From Clostridiales bacterium UBA8960 (GTDB lineage Bacteria; Bacillota; Clostridia; Peptostreptococcales; Acidaminobacteraceae): a stretch of DNA of 5,726 bases. This document shows, piece by piece, positions 1 through 4,826 of the stretch. A program made the position numbers and the translations under genes. The DNA lies in contig DMYC01000424.1 in assembly GCA_003482695.1 (NCBI GenBank), positions 1 through 5,726 on the forward strand. Reading direction: 5' to 3'. Position 1 is the stretch's first letter; the number at the start of each line of letters is the position of its first letter. The notes beneath the pieces were generated by a model, which saw only the letters and a program-made list of their open reading frames with translations, had not been told where the DNA came from and made no database searches.

Positions 1-66
1 TGGCGATTTATTTTTCGTAGATGAGTTGGTGGGGTCATTCTTTTTGACTCTCTATTCGTGATTAAA

Positions 67-91
67 GATCAGGGGGTCGGACCCCCTGATC
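67..91. repeat. Perfect palindrome, copy 1 (end of the tetR cassette)
   Basis: Two 12-nt arms, GATCAGGGGGTC and its exact complement, are separated by one central base, which is G on the plus strand. As RNA it would fold into an 11-bp stem with a 3-nt loop. Two more copies lie at 2371-2397 and 3581-3609; both have a central C on the plus strand, so this copy is inverted relative to them. It lies about 30 bp after the stop of the cysteine-rich gene, and read on the minus strand it is followed by TTTAA. A terminator role for the minus-strand operon is plausible here. The tract is short, and copy 3 does not sit at a gene end, so terminator alone may not be the whole explanation. Confidence 0.9.
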
Positions 92-120
92 ATTCCCCAT
101 GACCATTTTTTGACCATCTT

Positions 121-408
121 CTACTTACTCAGATAACAAGACACACAAAACACTTCTCCCACCTGATCATGAGCCTGAAGCACAATTTCTCTTGAGCACA
201 TTGCACACTTGACAACAATCCCCTCATCAACAGAATCCTCTACATCGCTCACATAGTGTTCGCAAGTAAGTTCGCACCCATCCAGCTCACACGTTTCACA
301 ACCTTCCGATACAAACCCAAACTCACAAGTTTCATATATGCCACTTTCAACGTCATTCTCATCCAAAACGCTCTTTAAATTTTTACAGCTGCTACAGACA
401 CACGTCAT
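121..408 (-). CDS. Small cysteine-rich protein with C-terminal zinc-ribbon-like motif
   Basis: A 95-residue protein with 12 cysteines (residues 3, 5, 8, 28, 37, 40, 45, 49, 68, 71, 88, 91). The C-terminal half has CxxC-16 residues-CxxC spacing (68/71 and 88/91), typical of a zinc ribbon. The N-terminal CxCxxC cluster and the middle cluster with several CxxC or CxxxC-like spacings could bind another metal. The segment between them is rich in Asp and Glu. There is no signal peptide or membrane segment, so it is probably cytoplasmic. The ATG is preceded by TAGGAGG with 5 nt to the start, which makes the start secure. It is the last gene of the tetR cassette, 36 bp after the GNAT gene, and is followed by palindrome copy 1. 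I do not recognise a named family. A metal-binding or redox-sensing role is inference from cysteine content only. Confidence 0.8.
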   Translation of the reverse strand: MTCVCSSCKNLKSVLDENDVESGIYETCEFGFVSEGCETCELDGCELTCEHYVSDVEDSVDEGIVVKCAMCSREIVLQAHDQVGEVFCVSCYLSK

Positions 409-444
409 CGAAACCTCCTAATTACTTACTCAGATTCGATTATA

Positions 445-1053
445 TCACGATTTCCGCTTTCGGAACATCACATAGACCTCAACCTCGCCAATCTTTTTCG
501 TGCCCACCAACTCATAACCAAAGCGCTCATAATAACCGACATTCGCCTCATTTTCAGTATCTAGGCCCACCCCCAAACTGCTTTCGTCAGCGTCGACAAT
601 GCCATGCAAATATCGCAACATCTCACCACCGATTCCCTGCCCTTGGCACTTTGGCAACACACCGATGAATACCAAATAGTGATGTCTACCTCTTGGCCGA
701 ACGGAAGTCGTAAAACGCATATACGCGTTAATGAAGCGAAACCCCTCAGAATTAATGGCCTTTCGAAGCTTCATGGCCTCTTTTAAAAATGAACCATTAA
801 GCATGGCCGCAAAACGCGTTAATACCCGGCCCGAATCCACCTCAAGACTGGCGACACCCCCGATTTTCCCTTCATTTTCGACCACAATCCCCGTTTCGTT
901 GAGCAGGTGCGATTTATTCACTAGGAACTTTGAAAACTCGAACTTCTCAGAATCTGAACGCATCGAATGAACAAACATCGGATCATTCCAAAACGCATGT
1001 GCAACAACGTCTGCACATGTGTCGATATCCCTGGCTTCAAGCCTACGAATCAT
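445..1053 (-). CDS. GNAT-family N-acetyltransferase
   Basis: A 202-residue protein expected to transfer an acetyl group from acetyl-CoA to an amine; the substrate is unknown. The acetyl-CoA-binding motif A is at about residues 126-148: a beta strand (YLVFIGVLP) followed by the Q/R-x-x-G-x-G/A pyrophosphate loop seen as QGQGIGG (137-143). Motif B follows, with a strand-helix ending YYERFGYE (174-181). The C-terminus ends in a basic RKRKS tail. I chose the ATG at 1053 because AAAGGGG lies 8 nt upstream and the fold begins directly with MIRRLEARDI. A longer frame from a TTG at 1083 would run 40 bp into the preceding gene. The chosen start overlaps the membrane-protein stop by 11 bp, which suggests translational coupling. 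No membrane segments. Within GNAT, the family is confident and the function is not. Confidence 0.9.
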   Translation of the reverse strand: MIRRLEARDIDTCADVVAHAFWNDPMFVHSMRSDSEKFEFSKFLVNKSHLLNETGIVVENEGKIGGVASLEVDSGRVLTRFAAMLNGSFLKEAMKLRKAINSEGFRFINAYMRFTTSVRPRGRHHYLVFIGVLPKCQGQGIGGEMLRYLHGIVDADESSLGVGLDTENEANVGYYERFGYELVGTKKIGEVEVYVMFRKRKS

Positions 1054-1603
1054 CACGGACACCCCTTTCATGGTCGACACCAAAGCTGAACACCACTTTT
1101 ATGATAAAAAATACCGACATCACTTGCATAACAAGCGAATCCCCTTTGTATAACACAAGTGCGCCGAAAATACCAAGTGTCATCAAAGCACCTGCGATGA
1201 ACCGTTGGTGCGCATGCCCGTTAAGCAAATTGACGATCGAAGTCGCCACTATGACGAAAAACCATAATAATGCCGCGTATAACAATGAAAACCCAAGCAT
1301 CCAAGCAATAACCACCGGCTGCACATGCACCGCTATAAATACCCAACGGTTTTTAGGCCGCCTCGCATAAAAGTTGCTCGTACCGGATGAAAAATTTGCG
1401 ACCGTTCCAGCCACAATATCCGCGAGTAAAACAATTCCCAAAATCCCTTTGAGCAGACCCACTTCCGTAAAAAGTTGACCTTCAGCCACTATTAGACCCG
1501 TCATAACGACTACTGTTACAAACAAGATAAGAAACAAGGTAATGGCCTCTGTTTCTTCACCGAAAATATCATGTAAAAATTTAGGCACTTTAATTATATT
1601 CAT
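1043..1603 (-). CDS. Conserved six-helix integral membrane protein of unknown function
   Basis: A 186-residue protein with hydrophobic segments at about residues 20-40, 49-70, 88-105, 107-127, 135-152 and 156-175, so probably six transmembrane helices. The most family-like stretch is residues 60-96: LADIVAG, then NFYARRPKNRW, then FIAVHVQP. It has polar residues (D62, N70, N77, H93) close to membrane segments that could be functional. I have seen similar hypothetical membrane proteins in Bacillota but cannot give a family name or activity. The start is firm: AAGGAGG ends 5 nt before the ATG. It follows tetR with 76 bp between them, and that gap holds a perfect operator-like palindrome, so it is the likeliest primary target of the regulator. 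It is tightly coupled to the GNAT gene downstream. Confidence 0.85.
   Translation of the reverse strand: MNIIKVPKFLHDIFGEETEAITLFLILFVTVVVMTGLIVAEGQLFTEVGLLKGILGIVLLADIVAGTVANFSSGTSNFYARRPKNRWVFIAVHVQPVVIAWMLGFSLLYAALLWFFVIVATSIVNLLNGHAHQRFIAGALMTLGIFGALVLYKGDSLVMQVMSVFFIIKVVFSFGVDHERGVRDDS
1062..1068 (-). promoter_or_regulatory. Ribosome binding site deciding the GNAT start
   Basis: Read on the minus strand, AAAGGGG lies 8 nt before the ATG at 1053 and within the end of the membrane-protein gene. Neither of the two upstream in-frame candidates (TTG at 1083, ATG at 1071) has a comparable sequence at the right distance, so this site favours the 202-residue form. Confidence 0.6.
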
Positions 1604-1619
1604 TGCCGCCTCCTTGTAT

Positions 1620-1640
1620 TAACCGTTCGAACGGTCAGTT
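1620..1640. promoter_or_regulatory. Probable TetR-family operator ahead of the membrane-protein gene
   Basis: It contains the perfect 14-bp palindrome ACCGTTCGAACGGT (1622-1635), directly upstream of the ribosome binding site at about 1608-1614. The plus-strand sequence aligns with the minus-strand sequence of the tetR promoter site (2324-2344) at 16 of 21 positions, sharing CGAACGG[T/A]CAGT. Palindromes of this type are usual TetR-family operators. A weak minus-strand promoter (TTGGTA, 16 nt, TATTTA) lies just upstream, so bound repressor would block early elongation. No footprint evidence exists; this is sequence inference. Confidence 0.7.
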
Positions 1641-1652
1641 AAATATGTTATG

Positions 1653-1675
1653 AAAAATCACTACCAACATAGTGA
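1653..1675 (-). terminator. Weak hairpin with T tract after tetR (possible attenuator)
   Basis: On the minus strand, 5 nt past the tetR stop, TCACTA and TAGTGA form a 6-bp stem with a 6-nt loop followed by TTTTT. The stem is short and AT-rich, so termination would be partial at best. If real, it would uncouple tetR from the membrane-protein gene and leave the latter dependent on the local promoter next to the operator. Confidence 0.3.
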
Positions 1676-1679
1676 AATT

Positions 1680-2294
1680 TCAAAGCCCCTTCAAATACTT
1701 TTTCCAAAGTCTAACCTGAAGCTTCCACGACTCTTTGAGATACGTAAGTTCAGGATTCAACATGAAATGCAGTCCCGCCCCGTCGAGGAAACACAAAATG
1801 CCATGTGAAACGATTTTAATGCGTTCATTTAAGTCGCTGCCTTTAATGCCTTGTTCTGCACAAATCCTCGTCAGTTCTTGCTCAATGGACTTAAGCAAAT
1901 GTGAGGTGCTTGCAGTCAGACGCTCACTAAAGACTGGGTTGAACAACCCTTCATTATAAAAAGCATAGAAAGCCTTGTAAACGATCATGTCCTCTTGAGT
2001 ATCAAACAAAGCGTCACCCAATCCTGTCAAATAAGCTTTCAAGCTTGAGGCACTGGATACAAATGAAGATTTGAAACCTTCATAAATATAATCGTGAACG
2101 CCAAGCAAAATGGCCTCTCGCGTCTTAAAGTGGTGAAAGACATTGCTTTTGCTCGTACCGATCGCCGATGCGATCTTAGCCGCTGAGACGTGCTCGATGC
2201 CGTTGCTGCCGATGATCTCAATCGCCGTTTCAAGGATTGCTTGGCGCATTTGTTCGCCTTTTGCAAGGCGTTTGTCTTGTCCTTTTTCGTCCAA
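1680..2294 (-). CDS. TetR/AcrR-family transcriptional regulator
   Basis: A 204-residue protein, the usual length for the family. The N-terminal DNA-binding domain is clear: helix 1 at about residues 16-31 (MRQAILETAIEIIGSNG) and the helix-turn-helix at about 36-57 (SAAKIASAIGTSKSNVFHHF), with the typical F-HHF-K-R-E-A recognition region. The C-terminal region (about 70-204) is the divergent ligand-binding and dimer domain; its ligand cannot be read from sequence. I chose the TTG at 2294 because AAAGGAG lies 9 nt upstream. A longer frame from a TTG at 2345 would translate through the -35 and -10 elements. An ATG at 2249 (residue 16) with AAAAGG upstream is an alternative but would trim helix 1's lead-in. 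It is likely autorepressed through the operator in its own promoter, and likely represses the three genes downstream. Confidence 0.93.
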   Translation of the reverse strand: MDEKGQDKRLAKGEQMRQAILETAIEIIGSNGIEHVSAAKIASAIGTSKSNVFHHFKTREAILLGVHDYIYEGFKSSFVSSASSLKAYLTGLGDALFDTQEDMIVYKAFYAFYNEGLFNPVFSERLTASTSHLLKSIEQELTRICAEQGIKGSDLNERIKIVSHGILCFLDGAGLHFMLNPELTYLKESWKLQVRLWKKYLKGL

Positions 2295-2303
2295 ATGATC
2301 ACG

Positions 2304-2310
2304 CTCCTTT
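2304..2310 (-). promoter_or_regulatory. Ribosome binding site deciding the tetR start
   Basis: Minus-strand AAAGGAG lies 9 nt before the TTG at 2294 and just downstream of the -10 element at 2317-2322. Its place after the promoter rules against the longer frame that starts inside the -35 hexamer. Confidence 0.7.
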
Positions 2311-2316
2311 ATATAG

Positions 2317-2345
2317 ATAATAACACTGTCCGTTCGGTCGGTCAA
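2317..2345 (-). promoter_or_regulatory. Sigma-A-type promoter of tetR
   Basis: On the minus strand the -35 is TTGACC (2340-2345) and the -10 is TATTAT (2317-2322), separated by exactly 17 nt. Each hexamer matches the vegetative consensus at 5 of 6 positions. Transcription would begin just before the ribosome binding site, giving a short leader. The spacer is almost filled by an operator-like sequence. Confidence 0.75.
2324..2344. promoter_or_regulatory. Probable TetR operator within the tetR promoter
   Basis: It lies over the -35/-10 spacer and part of the -35, where repressor binding would exclude RNA polymerase. The minus strand reads CCGACCGAACGG followed by ACAGT, matching the palindromic site at 1620-1640 at 16 of 21 positions. 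The dyad here is imperfect, so this may be the weaker site of the pair. Confidence 0.65.
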
Positions 2346-2370
2346 GCGGAATTTATGAAGAGCCCTGGAG

Positions 2371-2397
2371 TGATCAGGGGGTCCGACCCCCTGATCA
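2371..2397. repeat. Perfect palindrome, copy 2 (contains the VanZ-RDD stop codon)
   Basis: The same element as copies 1 and 3, here with 13-nt arms (TGATCAGGGGGTC and its complement) and central C on the plus strand. The last bases supply the TGA stop of the VanZ-RDD gene (2395-2397). T5 follows on the plus strand (2398-2402), but no T tract follows on the minus strand, which is the direction of transcription here. It therefore does not look like a standard terminator for the VanZ-RDD transcript, although the hairpin itself could stabilise the 3' end. The tetR promoter begins 26 bp away. Confidence 0.9.
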
Positions 2398-3510
2398 TTT
2401 TTGATCTTCTCTCACTCTGCGCAAGTTGAATACTTTCCCCACAGAATCAAAATAGAACTGCTCAACATGTTTTAACCCTAAAACCCTCATCCCGTGGATG
2501 ACTAGAATCACCGTCAAAAAGACAAAACCCAGCAACGTCATATTTTTAAGTATAATCTGGTAATAGTATTGTTCAGAATCCACAACCAAAGGCATGTTCC
2601 AGATCACAATAATCCCAACGTACACGAGGCGGGTCAAATATAACAACAAACCCCGGATGACAACACCAAATTTCCACTCCGACCTCAGCTGAAAATGCAA
2701 AAGCGCTGTACCCGGTGTCAACCCTTTAAATAAGACCGGCGACACGATAAACACGAGCAAATAACCAATTGCAACGACCCATTCTATAAACCATACACCT
2801 AGCAATGTCAATATCGTCATGTCCATGAACAACGCCAATAACCTTGCAAAAGGTCTGACTTGAAACTCATTTAACACGCGTTCCGACTTGACTTCAACAT
2901 CCTTTGTGCTAGGAAACAACATCAGTATGAGTGGTGCTACTAAAAACCCTAAAAAAGTACCAAGTGTATTGATCATCAAGTCATCAACATCAAACAAACG
3001 GTATGGATAGAGAAAAAAGCCAAAAATGCCCGTTCGCTGTGTAATTTCGAAGAAAAGCGATATGCAAAAGCCGATGCCTACCGTCTTGTACCATTTTATA
3101 CCAAAGTATTTTAAATACACCCCCAGCGGGAAAAACAAGAGCAGATTAAAAAGCACAAGTAGAAAGTCGAGATCCTGCAAGAGATTGACGTATGTTTCGA
3201 AGGAAGTCCAAACAATAAGCTCGTTTTTCATGATATCTTTCACAAATGTGAAAGGAATCAGGTTTTGATAAACAGTCAACGCAGTCTGTCCGTTGCTGTT
3301 GTCTCTAGATGCTGGAAATGGCAATATCACAAGAAAAAAGGTGCAAAGAATGTAAAAAATAAAAGAATACACGATAAAAGACGTCCACATACTAAAAAAG
3401 CCGTATTTTCTGTAATTGAAAATAAGCCATGGCAATAAAAGTATTAAAGCAAGGAAAGGAAACAATAGTAACGCTGTGCGAATTGGTATCCAGTACAGTT
3501 CAAGTCCCAT
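2395..3510 (-). CDS. VanZ-RDD fusion membrane protein
   Basis: A 371-residue integral membrane protein. Residues about 10-200 form a VanZ-like domain: hydrophobic segments near 10-30, 43-65, 116-136, 144-156 and 184-200, with the typical NLLLFFPLG (122-130), SLFFEITQ (151-158) and RLFDVDDLMINTLGTFLGF (171-189). Residues about 218-345 resemble an RDD domain: RPFARLLALFMDM (219-231) matches its arginine...aspartate signature, followed by helices and GLTPGTALLHFQL (263-275). VanZ proteins are linked to teicoplanin and lipoglycopeptide tolerance; RDD proteins are membrane proteins of mostly unclear, sometimes ion-transport, function. VanZ-RDD fusions are known in Bacillota. The ATG has GGAG 9 nt upstream. 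A TATACT hexamer at 3546-3551 (minus) could be its -10, with no convincing -35. Palindrome copies lie just outside both ends of the gene, and the stop codon is inside copy 2. Confidence 0.9.
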   Translation of the reverse strand: MGLELYWIPIRTALLLFPFLALILLLPWLIFNYRKYGFFSMWTSFIVYSFIFYILCTFFLVILPFPASRDNSNGQTALTVYQNLIPFTFVKDIMKNELIVWTSFETYVNLLQDLDFLLVLFNLLLFFPLGVYLKYFGIKWYKTVGIGFCISLFFEITQRTGIFGFFLYPYRLFDVDDLMINTLGTFLGFLVAPLILMLFPSTKDVEVKSERVLNEFQVRPFARLLALFMDMTILTLLGVWFIEWVVAIGYLLVFIVSPVLFKGLTPGTALLHFQLRSEWKFGVVIRGLLLYLTRLVYVGIIVIWNMPLVVDSEQYYYQIILKNMTLLGFVFLTVILVIHGMRVLGLKHVEQFYFDSVGKVFNLRRVREDQK

Positions 3511-3580
3511 GTTTATGTGCTCCGATCAAGTATTTGCATATGTTTAGTATACAACGAAAGCCGATGAGAAGATAGTCAAA

Positions 3581-3609
3581 GTGATCAGGGGGTCCGACCC
3601 CCTGATCAC
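3581..3609. repeat. Perfect palindrome, copy 3 (divergent intergenic region)
   Basis: The longest copy, with 14-nt arms (GTGATCAGGGGGTC and its complement) around a central C on the plus strand. It lies between two divergent genes, 70 bp upstream of the VanZ-RDD start and 88 bp upstream of the DUF1475 start. No visible gene ends here, so a terminator role is not expected. The sequences flanking the three copies share no homology, so the repeat unit is the palindrome alone. Confidence 0.9.
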
Positions 3610-3697
3610 CTCCTTTATTCCGCTTCATGAATTTTTCAAATTTATTTCTACTTATTTGGGTATATTAGCATTATCAAAATAAATATAGGAGGCAAAT

Positions 3698-4051
3698 ATG
3701 CGCACAGGAAAAATAATCGCATGGATTGGACTTTTAGCAATGACTCTCGGACTCACAAACGGATTTCTAAACGGCGATTTTTTCATCGACGGCGGCGCAC
3801 TCTTCGAAAACCCATGGGGCGTCATGTCCCTAATTGACCTGTACGTGGGCTTTGCTCTATTCTCCATGTGGATCTATTTTAGAGAAAGATCCGTCGTTGC
3901 AAAAGTCGCCTGGATTTTGGCAATGATGATCCTTGGCTTCTTCACAGGTGCACTCTACATTTTATACGCTTTCTACACCTGTAAAGCTGATTGGCTCACA
4001 TTCTTCCTCGGTCACAGAAGGGAGTCAATCCTTAAATCGGCTGCGAAATAA
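3698..4051 (+). CDS. DUF1475-family small membrane protein
   Basis: A 117-residue protein with three hydrophobic segments at about residues 7-25, 44-62 and 67-93. The central ALFENPWGVMSLIDLYVGF (34-52), MWIYFRE (57-63) and the ILGFFTGALYILYAF (78-92) to FFLG (102-105) blocks match the pattern I know for DUF1475, a family without known function. Length agrees with the family. The start is firm: AGGAGG (3687-3692) lies 5 nt before the ATG. TATATT at 3661-3666 is a possible -10, but no good -35 fits, so the promoter is not called. It diverges from the VanZ-RDD gene and is 57 bp upstream of the DUF3159 gene, probably as one transcript. The family call is from memory of its motifs. Confidence 0.8.
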   Translation: MRTGKIIAWIGLLAMTLGLTNGFLNGDFFIDGGALFENPWGVMSLIDLYVGFALFSMWIYFRERSVVAKVAWILAMMILGFFTGALYILYAFYTCKADWLTFFLGHRRESILKSAAK

Positions 4052-4108
4052 GCGGGAACGTCCGATGTAAATACGCTCGCAATAAGAAATCATGAAGAAG
4101 GTGTTATA

Positions 4109-4774
4109 TTGAACATTGCCGAAATCAAAGAAGAACTTCTCTCCGTCATCAAAGGAAAAACGGTGGACGCCATCATTCCGCCACTCGTCTATGTCACTGC
4201 GAACGTTTTTCTTGACCTGAACGTCGCAGCCGCAATCGCCATCACGTCAGCACTCATCTTGGTCATCGTACGGCTAAATTCGAAAAAATCCTGGAAATAT
4301 GCATTTTCAGGATTATTGGGTGTGGCCATCGCCACTGCGTTCGCTTTGTTTGCCGACAATGCAACAAATTACTACTTTCCAAAGCTCATCACCAGCACTG
4401 GCCTCATCCTCATCACAGGGGTTTCGCTGCTTAGCAGAAGGCCCCTCGCGGCATGGCTGAGCCACCTCTCACGCGGTTGGCCACTGGATTGGTTTTGACG
4501 CACCGATGTTCGCCCCGCTTATACTGAGGTCACATGCTTCTGGCTGGGCCTCTTTACCATGCGTGCTGCGCTCCAGTTCATCCTGATCAAAAACGACAAT
4601 GTAACAGGACTTTTCGTGGTCAATACACTTCTTGGACTTCCCATCACAGCCCTTGTCTTGATCATAAGCTACATCTATGGCGTTTGGCGTCTAAAGCGAC
4701 TTGGTGGCCCTGGCATTGAAGAACATAAACAAAACACACCAAAGCCATGGAAAGGCCAGACACGTGGATTTTAG
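4109..4774 (+). pseudogene. DUF3159-family membrane protein interrupted by an in-frame TGA
   Basis: Read as one frame of 222 codons, this encodes a DUF3159-type protein with about five to six hydrophobic segments (near 22-34, 38-54, 68-82, 93-108, 143-160, 168-190). The TGA is codon 130 (4496-4498). Before it comes SRRPLAAWLSHLSRGWPLDWF, split as residues 109-118 and 119-129. After it the same frame continues RTDVRPAYTEVT, then YIYGVWRLKRLGGPGIEEH and ends PKPWKGQTRGF, which matches the family to its last residues. From memory, relatives have Trp-Arg at the break, so TGG to TGA is likely. The start is a TTG (MNIAEIKEEL) with AAGGTG upstream. The stop separates a 129-residue front part from a tail that has no good ribosome binding site of its own. 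TGA C is a leaky context, so read-through is possible. I call it a pseudogene provisionally. Confidence 0.75.
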
Positions 4775-4782
4775 CTAAAAGC

Positions 4783-4826
4783 AACCATTACACCCGATGA
4801 AATGGTATTCATCGGGTGATATGGTT
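4783..4826. terminator. Convergent, probably bidirectional terminator hairpin
   Basis: A 10-bp inner stem (CACCCGATGA 4791-4800 with TCATCGGGTG 4809-4818) carries an 8-nt loop. A 2x2 mismatch then leads to a 6-bp outer stem (AACCAT 4783-4788 with ATGGTT 4821-4826). It lies between the ends of the plus-strand DUF3159 gene and the minus-strand permease, and the permease TAA (4825-4827) is part of the outer stem. On the minus strand CTTTTAG follows shortly after; there is no T tract on the plus side. It is unrelated in sequence to the three palindromes. Confidence 0.6.

Noticed and set aside
2..61. Open plus-strand frame that could be the end of a gene to the left
   Set aside because: Only 19 codons before a TGA at 59-61, easily open by chance, with no recognisable motif. 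The position just before palindrome copy 1 is suggestive but not enough.
100..117. Direct repeat TGACCAT-TTTT-TGACCAT next to copy 1
   Set aside because: Two 7-bp units only, in AT-rich intergenic DNA; no array and no match near the other palindromes.
604..1370. Plus-strand open frames across the GNAT and membrane-protein genes
   Set aside because: They overlap well-supported minus-strand genes, have no ribosome binding sites and show low-complexity, unfamiliar protein sequence.
2295..2345. Longer tetR start at the TTG at 2345
   Set aside because: That TTG is the beginning of the -35 hexamer, and the extension would encode the promoter and operator. The TTG at 2294 has a good ribosome binding site.
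67..3609. Palindromes as CRISPR repeats
   Set aside because: Copies are kilobases apart with genes between them, so there is no repeat-spacer array.
4496..4498. TGA read as tryptophan (genetic code 4 or similar)
   Set aside because: TGA ends the tetR, GNAT and VanZ-RDD genes sensibly; reading through the tetR TGA would run about 30 residues across the operator and into the next gene. Trp in the other genes is encoded by TGG, so genome-wide reassignment is unlikely.
4496..4535. Selenocysteine at the in-frame TGA
   Set aside because: Only a 4-bp TGAC/GTCA pairing is visible downstream, with no convincing bacterial SECIS-type hairpin, and the family position looks like Trp rather than Cys.
4559..4774. 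Separate small gene starting at the ATG at 4559
   Set aside because: It is in the same frame as the 4109 gene, begins inside a conserved DUF3159 segment and has no convincing ribosome binding site; it is the tail of that gene.
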